8,472 bases of DNA from an uncultured Clostridia bacterium (GTDB lineage: Bacteria; Bacillota; Clostridia; TANB77; CAG-508): the NCBI GenBank assembly GCA_934179885.1, contig CAKPQY010000025.1, positions 1-8,472 on the forward strand, given 5' to 3'. A program made the position numbers and the translations under genes. Below are positions 1 through 5,837 of this stretch, one piece after another (the first letter of the stretch is position 1; each line of letters opens with the position of its first letter). Under the pieces are notes generated by a model. That model was given only the letters and a program-made list of their open reading frames with translations. It made no database searches and had not been told where the DNA came from.

Positions 1-2
1 AT

Positions 3-113
3 AAGGGAAGTGCTATAAGATATTTTCCAAGTGATTATCCAGAAGAGGTTGAGATTACACCAAGTACAGGTGATGATAGAAATTATGTATTGACAATAGC
101 AATAGGAATTTAA
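3..113 (+). CDS. 3' end of a cell-surface protein with sortase-like tail (partial)
   Basis: Only the last 36 codons lie in the window; the gene enters from the left. The visible part ends in T-P-S-T-G (57-71), then a few polar residues, then the start of a hydrophobic stretch (YVLTIAIGI), and stops at TAA 111-113. TPSTG has the x-P-x-T-G shape of a sortase sorting signal, which normally continues as a membrane helix and a positive tail. Here the helix is only about nine residues long when the stop arrives. The same frame continues after the stop with exactly the missing part (114-173), so the tail looks interrupted. The upstream domain cannot be identified. If the stop is real, the protein may be poorly anchored and released. 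A sequencing error or a recent point mutation is equally possible. Confidence 0.6.
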   Translation, partial: KGSAIRYFPSDYPEEVEITPSTGDDRNYVLTIAIGI

Positions 114-173
114 ATGGGAGTAAATTTAGGAGTAGGAATATTTGCAATAAAGAAATTTGTAATTAAAAAATAA
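114..173 (+). other. In-frame continuation of the surface-protein membrane tail after the stop
   Basis: Directly after TAA 111-113 the same frame reads MGVNLGVGIFAIKKFVIKK and ends at TAA 171-173. It is a glycine-rich hydrophobic half-helix followed by a Lys-rich end, which is what the second half of a sortase sorting signal looks like. A single base change, TAA to TTA (Leu), would join the two halves into one ordinary tail of about 23 hydrophobic residues plus the positive end. There is no ribosome binding site before the ATG at 114, so it is unlikely to be an independent peptide. Confidence 0.55.
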
Positions 174-208
174 ATGAAATTATTTAAGCAGTAGTGTAAA
201 AAATAATA

Positions 209-236
209 ACAAAAAAATAAACTTCTTCATACAATA
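209..236 (+). promoter_or_regulatory. Candidate mother-cell (sigma-K-like) promoter
   Basis: AC at 209-210 is followed after 17 bases by CATACAATA (228-236), which fits the sigma-K pattern AC-N17-CATAnnnTA known from Bacillus subtilis. CATACAAT also fits the sigma-E -10 pattern, but no good sigma-E -35 sits at the right distance. Transcription would begin near 243, just before the ribosome binding site of the peptidoglycan peptidase gene. The match is by eye in AT-rich DNA and could be chance. Confidence 0.35.
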
Positions 237-266
237 TATAAAAAAGTATGAGGAGGTTTTTATTTT
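219..266 (+). terminator. Intrinsic terminator whose 3' arm carries the next gene's ribosome binding site
   Basis: A 14-bp stem (219-232 with 246-259, two U-G pairs) closes a 13-base A/T loop and is followed by TTTTATTTT. It fits an intrinsic terminator for the upstream surface-protein gene. The right arm includes GAGGAGG, the Shine-Dalgarno sequence of the TTG start at 265, eight bases upstream of it. Transcripts reading through from the left would therefore hide that site, while one starting near 243 would lack the left arm and leave it free. Confidence 0.65.
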
Positions 267-946
267 GGCCAAAATACTAGTTTTTAATAATGATACAGAT
301 AGAATGGAAACATATTATAGAGGTGAAGCAGAGCCAATGCCATATAATACAAATGGAACCTTAAAAGTTCGTGAGTTTAGAGGCTCTAGTAAAAGTAATA
401 TTTTGTGGACAACTAAAAGAACAATGCAAAGTTGGAATAGTCAAAGATATATTTATGGAGGACCAATACCAGTAGGTTTTGCATTTAAAAGACCATATGA
501 AGGTGGACATGGAAATCAAAGCCAACATTATGCAGGAGTGGCATTTGATGTTGGCCAAACATTAAGCAATACACAAAGAACAAGACTATATAACAGTGCC
601 GTCAATTCAGGTGTGTGGTCATATGTAGAGCCAAAGTCACAAACACCTACATGGGTACATTTTGATCGAAGATTTCGGAAAACCAGCATGCTCAACAGGA
701 GGATTTCCAACTTTAAGAAGAGGTAGTTTAAGCAATTACGTTTTAATAGCACAAGATGATTTAAATACATTAGGATTTAGAACTGGTGGATTAGACGGAA
801 TATTTGGGTCAGCTACTCAAAATGCAGTAATATCATATCAAAGGTCAAGAGGTTTAGCGGCAGACGGAATTGTTGGATGCAACACATGGCGTTCTTTGCA
901 AGAAAATGTTGTTGGAACAGGACCAACAAATACGACAATAAATTAA
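265..946 (+). pseudogene. M15-type zinc peptidoglycan peptidase with PG_binding_1 domain, frameshifted
   Basis: Two open frames join into one product of about 226 residues. The first (265-726, TTG start with AGGAGG eight bases upstream) carries the M15 metallopeptidase motif SxHxxGxAxD: S86, H88, G91, A93, D95. The third zinc ligand is probably H132 in WVHFD, and E122 is the likely catalytic acid. The second frame (seen from 662) continues with GKPACSTGGFPTLRRGS and a PG_binding_1 repeat ending in DGIVGCNTW. The join lies at TTTCGG (673-678): dropping one T gives an uninterrupted protein. Family members cut peptide bonds in peptidoglycan (D-Ala-D-Ala carboxypeptidase or a related endopeptidase). 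There is no signal peptide or membrane segment, so export would need lysis, a holin or mother-cell release. The first frame alone keeps the active site but loses the wall-binding domain, ending in an unrelated basic tail. It could be a fresh pseudogene, an assembly error or, less likely, a recoded gene. Confidence 0.8.
670..679 (+). other. +1 frameshift site (AGA TTT CGG A)
   Basis: Frame 1 reads R-F-R-K here and runs to a TAG at 724-726. Reading TTC GGA instead of TTT CGG restores the conserved continuation F-G-K-P-A-C. The run is only three T, too short to be a typical homopolymer sequencing error. TTT-C allows tRNA-Phe to slip forward one base, and CGG is a codon I do not find in frame in any other gene of the window. 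That makes +1 slippage conceivable, though mutation is the simpler reading. Confidence 0.6.
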
Positions 947-983
947 AAAAGAAATTGAATTTAAATTTCAATTTCTTTTTTTT
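945..983. terminator. Bidirectional intrinsic terminator between convergent genes
   Basis: A perfect 15-bp inverted repeat (945-959 with 967-981, core GAAATTGAA/TTCAATTTC) surrounds a 7-base loop. It has a run of T on the right and a run of A on the left, so it can stop transcription in both directions. It lies between the stop of the peptidase gene (946) and the stop of the minus-strand regulator (988). Confidence 0.85.
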
Positions 984-987
984 ATAA

Positions 988-1323
988 TTATTCTTCAATA
1001 TCTGTTTCAGCAATAGCTTTTGCTACATTATATATTAATTTTTGTTTCTCAGGAGAAACGCTTTTAATTAAATCTGTAAATTCTTTATCTAAGTAATTTT
1101 CAGAGCTACTAGAAGCACCATTTAATAAATATCCTTCAGAAACATCTAATAAACCACATAATTGATTTAATCTTTTTAAATTAATATGAGAATTACCTCT
1201 TTCAACTCTACTCAAAAAAGCAACAGAAATATCAATTTTATCTGCTAAATCTTCTTGAGTCATATTTTTTGCAAGTCTTGCTTGTTTTATTCTAGAACCT
1301 ATAACGCTATAATCTATAGCCAT
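988..1323 (-). CDS. XRE-family helix-turn-helix transcriptional regulator
   Basis: This encodes a 111-residue cytoplasmic DNA-binding protein. Residues 9-62 form an XRE/Cro-type HTH: IGSRIKQARLAKNMTQEDLA, then ISVAFLSRVERG as turn and recognition helix, then a supporting helix with LCGLLDVS. Residues 75-111 are an acidic helical tail (EFTDLIKSVSPEKQKLIYNVAKAI), probably for dimerisation. I chose ATG 1321-1323 because GGAAGGTG lies at the usual distance upstream; a GTG at 1330-1332 would overlap that site. It is convergent with the peptidase gene and divergent from the M23 gene. A promoter with a palindrome in its spacer sits directly upstream, which suggests autoregulation. It resembles short SinR-like or phage-repressor-like regulators, but its targets cannot be told from sequence. 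Confidence 0.9.
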   Translation of the reverse strand: MAIDYSVIGSRIKQARLAKNMTQEDLADKIDISVAFLSRVERGNSHINLKRLNQLCGLLDVSEGYLLNGASSSSENYLDKEFTDLIKSVSPEKQKLIYNVAKAIAETDIEE

Positions 1324-1352
1324 TTTTATCACCTTCCAATCTTATATGTAAT

Positions 1353-1381
1353 AATATATCATTTAACTTATAAGTTTTGAA
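1353..1381 (-). promoter_or_regulatory. Candidate sigma-A promoter of the XRE regulator
   Basis: On the minus strand TTCAAA (1381-1376) is followed after 17 bases by TATATT (1358-1353), with TG one base before it (extended -10). The start would be near 1346, giving a leader of about 22 bases before the ATG. The -35 matches consensus at only four of six positions. Confidence 0.5.
1365..1376. promoter_or_regulatory. Candidate operator: 12-bp perfect palindrome AACTTATAAGTT
   Basis: A perfect 12-base palindrome fills most of the spacer of the minus-strand promoter and touches its -35 element. A dimeric XRE regulator bound here would block RNA polymerase, so autorepression is the natural inference. 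No second exact copy was seen in the window. Confidence 0.4.
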
Positions 1382-1640
1382 GTAACTAAAAAATAAAAAT
1401 AGACTTACTAGTTCAAAAAGTAACACAACCTTAATATGTAGTAGTTTTAAATTGTTGATATATAAATATTTTTAAACAAAAACACATAAAAACAGGATAA
1501 AATACAAATATTATATAACAAAAAAAGAAGTAAAAAAGAGAAAAAATAAGTAAAAAAGAGAAAAAAAGCATATTTTTTGAAAAAATTAACACATAAAACT
1601 AGAAAAATTAGGAAAACAGCTTAAATAATGCATACATAAT
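1382..1640. other. A-rich intergenic region without a recognisable gene
   Basis: This is the main part of the 380-base gap between the divergent regulator and M23 genes. It is extremely rich in A on the plus strand, frames are closed by frequent stops, and I see no gene, tRNA or structured RNA. It contains a 20-base tandem duplication (1528-1567). The ends of the gap hold the promoters of the flanking genes. Confidence 0.6.
1528..1567. repeat. Tandem duplication of a 20-bp purine-only-like unit
   Basis: The unit AAGTAAAAAAGAGAAAAAAT occurs at 1528-1547 and again at 1548-1567 with one mismatch in the last base. It is nearly all purine on one strand. It may be slippage in low-complexity DNA or an A-tract that bends DNA upstream of the M23 promoter. 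Confidence 0.6.
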
Positions 1641-1669
1641 TTGAAAAAATGCAAAATATATAGTATAAT
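1641..1669 (+). promoter_or_regulatory. Sigma-A promoter of the M23 peptidase gene
   Basis: TTGAAA (1641-1646), a 17-base spacer and a perfect TATAAT (1664-1669) make a near-consensus housekeeping promoter. Transcription would start near 1676, leaving a short leader of about 30 bases. This is the strongest vegetative promoter by eye in the window. Confidence 0.8.
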
Positions 1670-1703
1670 AAAAGATGGTCGCGCTTAAAAAAGAAAAAGG
1701 AGA

Positions 1704-2669
1704 GTGGATTTTATTAGTAAAAGAAAATTAAAATTCTATACAAAAGAGGCATTAAAATTTTTTAACATAACTTTGGTATCTTTTGGTTTTATAATCGCGA
1801 TAGTATTAATAAAATATAAACCAATGTATGAAGTAAAAATTTCTGGAGAAGAAATCGGATATATAGAAAATAAAAAAGCATTAAATGAAACAATAAAAGA
1901 TAGTGTAGAAAACTGCAATATAAAAAATGCAGAAAAAGTAGAATTAACAGCAAATCCAGAATATGAGTTAAAATTAGTAGAAAAAACAAAAGAAAGTAAT
2001 GAAAGTGAAATTATAATTGCATTACAAAAAGAATTAGATATAACATATAAATATTATGAAATAGCTTCAAATGAAGAAGTTATAGAAAAAGTTGATTCAT
2101 TAGAAACTGCAGAAACAATAGCAAATGATATAAAAGAAATATCAGATGGAGAACAAATACTTACTATAAATGAAAAAACAACAAAAAATGTAGAAAAAAT
2201 GAATACAAATACTTTAGAAGTAGCAAAAGAAAATATAATAGAAAAATTAGAAATAGATACTACAGAAGCAATATCTAATATAAATGGAATAAAAATTGCA
2301 ACATTACCAATATCAGGAACAATTTCTTCAAGATATGGAGCAGTTAGCAACATAAGGTCATCAACACATACAGGATTAGATATAGCAGCATCAATTGGTA
2401 CGCCAATAAAAGTTGTAGCAAATGGAACAGTAACATTTGCAGCATATAATGGTTCATATGGATATTTAGTAAAAGTAGACCATGGAAATGGTGTAGAAAC
2501 TTGGTATGCTCATACAAGTAAAATGTATGTAACAGCAGACCAAGAAGTAAAGGCAGGAGATGTAATTGCAGCTGTTGGTAATACAGGAAATTCAACAGGA
2601 CCTCATTTACATTTAGAAGTAAGAATAAATGGACAACATGTGAATCCACAAAAATATTTATATAATTAA
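1704..2669 (+). CDS. Membrane-anchored M23 peptidoglycan endopeptidase
   Basis: This 321-residue protein has one N-terminal membrane anchor (about residues 19-36, LVSFGFIIAIVLI) and probably lies outside the membrane. A charged helical linker (about 40-195) contains no family I can name. The C-terminal LytM/M23 domain (about 200-321) has zinc ligands H222 and D226 (HTGLD) and H303 (HLH), plus catalytic H270 (WYAH) and H301. All five are present, so it should be active, cutting peptide cross-bridges or stem peptides during growth or division. The start is doubtful: GTG 1704 lies one base after AAGGAG (1697-1702), too close for a normal start. ATT 1713 is ten bases away and in frame and would give a protein three residues shorter. 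It is transcribed alone from a strong promoter and ends in its own terminator. Confidence 0.9.
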   Translation: MDFISKRKLKFYTKEALKFFNITLVSFGFIIAIVLIKYKPMYEVKISGEEIGYIENKKALNETIKDSVENCNIKNAEKVELTANPEYELKLVEKTKESNESEIIIALQKELDITYKYYEIASNEEVIEKVDSLETAETIANDIKEISDGEQILTINEKTTKNVEKMNTNTLEVAKENIIEKLEIDTTEAISNINGIKIATLPISGTISSRYGAVSNIRSSTHTGLDIAASIGTPIKVVANGTVTFAAYNGSYGYLVKVDHGNGVETWYAHTSKMYVTADQEVKAGDVIAAVGNTGNSTGPHLHLEVRINGQHVNPQKYLYN

Positions 2670-2711
2670 AAATAGACCATTTACTTGTAAAAGTAGAATG
2701 GTTTATTTTTT
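2670..2711 (+). terminator. Intrinsic terminator after the M23 gene
   Basis: A stem of about 17 bp (2670-2686 with 2691-2708, one bulge and one G-U pair) closes a GTAA loop and ends in a T run. It starts immediately after the stop codon, and separates the M23 gene from dnaG. Confidence 0.85.
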
Positions 2712-2719
2712 AAAATTAA

Positions 2720-2748
2720 GAAGGATTTATGTAAAACACGTCGAATAT
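2720..2748 (+). promoter_or_regulatory. Candidate sigma-H promoter upstream of dnaG-rpoD
   Basis: GAAGGATTT (2720-2728), an 11-base spacer and GTCGAATAT (2740-2748) match every position of the B. subtilis sigma-H pattern RNAGGAWWW-N11/12-RNNGAATWW. The start would be near 2755, giving a leader of roughly 33 bases. The B. subtilis sigA operon is known to have a sigma-H promoter among its promoters, which supports the reading. A sigma-A alternative (TTTATG 2726, TATATA 2749) is weak at -35. Confidence 0.6.
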
Positions 2749-2787
2749 TATATATAAGTATGTTTATTTGAAAGAAAGAGAGGAAAA

Positions 2788-4569
2788 ATGGCAAGATATA
2801 GTGAAGAAATTATAAATGATGTAAGACAATCAAATGATATAGTAGATGTAATATCACAATATGTGCACTTAAAAAGAAGCGGAAGAAATTTCTTTGGACT
2901 ATGTCCATTTCACAACGAAAAATCACCTTCTTTTTCTGTTTCACCAGATAAACAAATATTTCACTGTTTTGGATGTGGAGTTGGAGGAAATGTAATAACA
3001 TTTATCTCAAAAATAGAAGGATTAAACTTTATAGAAACAGTGCAAATGTTAGCAGAAAGAGCAAATATACAGCTACCAACATTAGAAAATAGTGGAGATA
3101 TGCAAAAAGAAATACTAAAAGATAAAGTATACAAAGTAAATGAATTTACAGCAGAATTTTATCATCAAAACTTATATAAACCACAAGCAAAATTGGCACA
3201 AGAATATGTTAAAAAAAGACAATTAAGTAATGAAACATTAAAATCATTTAGAATAGGCTTTTCTGGAAAATTTGATGAACTATATAAAGAATTAAAAAAG
3301 CAAGGATTTGGAGAACAAGAAATATTAGAATCTGGATTAGTAAACAAAAATGACAGAGGGCAATATATAGATAGGTATAGAAATAGATTAATGTTTCCAA
3401 TATGTGATGCAAGAGGACGAGTTATAGCATTTGGAGGAAGAGTATTAGATGACTCGAAACCAAAATATATCAATTCGCCAGAAAATGTTGTATACAGTAA
3501 AGGCAGAAATTTATTTGGACTAAATGTGGCCAAAAAAGGAGATACAAAAAAGATACTAATTGTTGAAGGATATATGGATGTAATCTCACTACATCAAAGA
3601 GGAATAACAAATGTAGTTGCACCACTTGGAACAGCACTAACGGAGCAACAAGGATGGCTACTTAGAAAAAATTCAGAACAAATAATATTAAGCTTTGATT
3701 CAGATGAAGCCGGATTACAAGCAAAATTAAGAGCTTTGGAAATATTACAAAACATGGGATGCGATTTACGTGTTTTACAAATGGAGGGGGCAAAAGACCC
3801 AGATGAATATATATTAAAGTATGGTAATGCACGTTTTCAAGCACTAGTAGACAAAGCACTTTCAGTTATAGAATTCAAAGTAAAAATATTACAAAAAGAT
3901 TTAAATTTAGAAAACACTAACGATAAAATTAAATTTTTAAATGAAATAGCAAAATTAATTGCACAAGTTGATAACACTATTGAAAGAGAAGTATATATAG
4001 AAAAAATTGCAAAAGAATATGATATTTCAAAAGAGGCAATATATGCAGAAGTAAATAAATTAACATATAAAAATTCTAAAAGCGAAAAAATATTAGAAAA
4101 ATCAAAACCAGTAATAGTACACAAAAAAGTAGAAAAAAAAGAAGTATCACAAGCAATAAAAAGAAGAGAAAACACAATAATATCAATTTTACTAAATGGA
4201 GATTTATCAATATTTGAAGTTATAAAACAAAACATAAAACCAGAAGATTTTCAAGATGAAGTAAATGCAAATATAGCAAAAAAATTGTATGAAGAATTCG
4301 AAAAAGGAAATAGTAATATAAATGGTATAATTGATGAACTTGGACAAGAAGAACAAAATCAAATAACAATGATAATGGCAGATAATTATGAAATAAATGA
4401 TTTTGAAAAAGCAATAGATGACTTAATACAAATTTATCAGAAAGAAAAGTTGAATAATAGAAAATTTGAAATTCTAGAATTATTGGAAGCAACAACTGAT
4501 ATAAATCAAAAAAAGAAATTAGAAAAAGAGTTAAGTAATATTATTATTAGATTAGCAAAAATTAAATAA
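2788..4569 (+). CDS. dnaG: DNA primase DnaG
   Basis: DnaG makes the short RNA primers for lagging-strand synthesis and for replication start, working with the replicative helicase at the fork. The 593-residue length is normal for the family. The CHC2 zinc finger has C39, H42, C60 and C63. The RNA-polymerase core with RYRNRLMFPI and GGRVLDDSKPKYINSPE follows. The Toprim fold has EGYMD (260-264) and FDSDEAG (303-309), whose acidic residues bind the catalytic metals. The C-terminal part (about 440-593) is Lys/Glu-rich and weakly conserved, as expected of the helicase-binding domain. The ATG start has GAGAGG just upstream with a rather short spacing. The gene is followed after 59 bases by rpoD, the usual Firmicute arrangement, and is probably co-transcribed with it. 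Nothing essential is missing. Confidence 0.98.
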   Translation: MARYSEEIINDVRQSNDIVDVISQYVHLKRSGRNFFGLCPFHNEKSPSFSVSPDKQIFHCFGCGVGGNVITFISKIEGLNFIETVQMLAERANIQLPTLENSGDMQKEILKDKVYKVNEFTAEFYHQNLYKPQAKLAQEYVKKRQLSNETLKSFRIGFSGKFDELYKELKKQGFGEQEILESGLVNKNDRGQYIDRYRNRLMFPICDARGRVIAFGGRVLDDSKPKYINSPENVVYSKGRNLFGLNVAKKGDTKKILIVEGYMDVISLHQRGITNVVAPLGTALTEQQGWLLRKNSEQIILSFDSDEAGLQAKLRALEILQNMGCDLRVLQMEGAKDPDEYILKYGNARFQALVDKALSVIEFKVKILQKDLNLENTNDKIKFLNEIAKLIAQVDNTIEREVYIEKIAKEYDISKEAIYAEVNKLTYKNSKSEKILEKSKPVIVHKKVEKKEVSQAIKRRENTIISILLNGDLSIFEVIKQNIKPEDFQDEVNANIAKKLYEEFEKGNSNINGIIDELGQEEQNQITMIMADNYEINDFEKAIDDLIQIYQKEKLNNRKFEILELLEATTDINQKKKLEKELSNIIIRLAKIK

Positions 4570-4573
4570 ATAC

Positions 4574-4598
4574 TAGTTTGTAAAAGTTTATCAAACTA
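4574..4598 (+). promoter_or_regulatory. Small inverted repeat between dnaG and rpoD
   Basis: TAGTTTG (4574-4580) and CAAACTA (4592-4598) can form a 7-bp stem over an 11-base loop. There is no T run after it, so it is not a standard terminator. It may be an RNA processing or stability site that lets rpoD be expressed more than dnaG. The same stretch also holds a weak sigma-A-like pair, TTGTAA (4578) and TAAGAT (4601) with 17 bases between. Confidence 0.3.
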
Positions 4599-4617
4599 TA
4601 TAAGATATAAGGAAGGA

Positions 4618-4665
4618 ATGAAAATAAAATGGCCAAGAAAAAAGAAGAAAATAAAGAAGAAATAA
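4618..4665 (+). other. Small out-of-frame reading frame overlapping the rpoD start
   Basis: An ATG at 4618, eleven bases before the rpoD ATG and in another frame, opens a 15-codon frame rich in Lys ([10 protein letters not shown]...). It ends at TAA 4663-4665 inside rpoD. It sits one base from GGAAGGA (4611-4617), too close to start well. It is probably chance in A-rich sequence, but ribosomes using it would reduce rpoD translation. Confidence 0.2.
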
Positions 4666-5747
4666 ATAAAAATGAAAAAGAAAAAATAAATAGCATAATA
4701 GAGGAAGCAAAAAAGAATGGAAAAATAACATATGGAGATTTAGCAACAAAATTAAATGATGTAAATCCAGAGAAAATGGATGAAGTATTTGATGAATTTG
4801 AAAAAGGCGGAATAGATTTATTACCAGATGATTTTGACGAAGAACCAGATATTGAAGATTTAAAAGAAGTAGAAGAATTAAAGCTAGATGAAATAACAGA
4901 TACAAGTTTTGAAGGAATCAATGTAGATGACCCAGTTAGAATGTATTTAAGAGAAATAGGAAAAATACCACTTTTAACATTTGATGAAGAATTAGATTTA
5001 GCAAAAAGAATATTAAATGGAGATGAAGAAGCAAAACAAAAATTAGCAGAATCTAACTTAAGACTTGTAGTAAGTATAGCAAAAAAATATGTTGGAAGAG
5101 GAATGCTATTTTTAGATTTAATACAAGAAGGAAATATGGGATTAATAAAAGCTGTAGAAAAATTTGATTATACAAAAGGATATAAGTTTAGTACATATGC
5201 AACATGGTGGATAAGACAAGCTATAACAAGAGCTATAGCAGATCAAGCAAGAACAATAAGAATACCTGTTCATATGGTAGAAACAATAAATAGATTAATA
5301 CGTACATCAAGAAACTTATTGCAACAATTAGGAAGAGAGCCAAGTCCTGAAGAAATAGCAAAAGAAATGGAAATTCCTGTTGAAAAAGTAGTAGAAATAC
5401 AAAAAATTGCGCAAGACCCTGTATCATTAGAGACACCAATTGGAGAAGAAGAAGATAGCCACTTAGGAGATTTTATTCAAGATGAAGATAGCCCAGCTCC
5501 ACACGATGCGGCTTCATATACACTTCTAAAAGAACAACTGGAAGAAGTAATGAATACATTAACACCAAGAGAAGCAAAAGTTTTAAGACTAAGATTTGGT
5601 TTAGATGATGGAAAATCAAGAACTCTTGAAGAAGTAGGTAAAGAATTTAACGTAACACGTGAAAGAATAAGACAAATAGAAGCAAAAGCTTTAAGAAAGT
5701 TAAGACATCCAAGTAGAAGCAAAAAATTAAGAGATTACATGGGGTAG
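4629..5747 (+). CDS. rpoD: Main RNA polymerase sigma factor (SigA/RpoD)
   Basis: The housekeeping sigma-70 factor directs RNA polymerase to -35/-10 promoters of the type seen upstream of the M23 gene. The 372-residue product is the usual short Firmicute form. A Lys/Glu-rich start leads into region 1.1 (about 20-75, with [11 protein letters not shown] and the acidic [15 protein letters not shown]). Region 1.2 begins at [12 protein letters not shown] (100-111). Region 2 holds [30 protein letters not shown] and the promoter-melting [12 protein letters not shown] (W193, W194). Region 3 follows. Region 4.2, the -35-binding HTH, is [20 protein letters not shown] (from 332). GGAAGGA lies 11 bases before the ATG, slightly far. 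It follows dnaG in the same direction and is probably in its operon. It belongs to group 1, not to the sporulation sigma factors, because region 1.1 is present. Confidence 0.97.
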   Translation: MAKKKEENKEEINKNEKEKINSIIEEAKKNGKITYGDLATKLNDVNPEKMDEVFDEFEKGGIDLLPDDFDEEPDIEDLKEVEELKLDEITDTSFEGINVDDPVRMYLREIGKIPLLTFDEELDLAKRILNGDEEAKQKLAESNLRLVVSIAKKYVGRGMLFLDLIQEGNMGLIKAVEKFDYTKGYKFSTYATWWIRQAITRAIADQARTIRIPVHMVETINRLIRTSRNLLQQLGREPSPEEIAKEMEIPVEKVVEIQKIAQDPVSLETPIGEEEDSHLGDFIQDEDSPAPHDAASYTLLKEQLEEVMNTLTPREAKVLRLRFGLDDGKSRTLEEVGKEFNVTRERIRQIEAKALRKLRHPSRSKKLRDYMG

Positions 5748-5751
5748 GATT

Positions 5752-5819
5752 TTAGAGGTTAGAGATTAGAAGTTGGATAATATCTATTTCACCAACATCC
5801 ATTTAACTAACCTTTCTAA
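5752..5819 (+). repeat. Heptamer tandem repeats within an imperfect inverted repeat
   Basis: Between rpoD and the channel gene, TTAGAGG, TTAGAGA and TTAGAAG follow each other with a 7-base period (5752-5772), then a diverged TTGGATA. The left part pairs with the right part: TTAGA/TCTAA (5815), GGTTAG/CTAACC (5807) and GTTGG/CCAAC (5792). The whole forms a long imperfect hairpin of about 68 bases, but it has no T run after it. Its base composition is less A-rich than its surroundings. It may be a small dispersed palindromic repeat or a mRNA 3' structure. Confidence 0.5.
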
Positions 5820-5837
5820 TAATACATAGGAGGAAAA

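Noticed and set aside
1511..1516. Minus-strand TATAAT as a second promoter for the XRE gene
   Set aside because: No -35-like sequence lies at 16-18 bases upstream, and a better promoter sits close to the gene.
1382..1640. Riboswitch or other structured RNA upstream of the M23 gene
   Set aside because: The region is almost all A on one strand with little pairing potential, and the likely transcript start near 1676 leaves only a short leader.
2054..2649. Minus-strand frames inside the M23 gene that look like membrane proteins
   Set aside because: The hydrophobicity comes from reading Lys/Glu/Thr codons on the opposite strand; the plus strand has a complete M23 active site.
4562..4921. Long minus-strand open frames over rpoD (and similar ones over dnaG, M23 and mscS)
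   Set aside because: They are the antisense of A-rich genes, giving Leu/Phe/Ser-rich translations with no motif and no ribosome site. The plus-strand genes explain the sequence fully.
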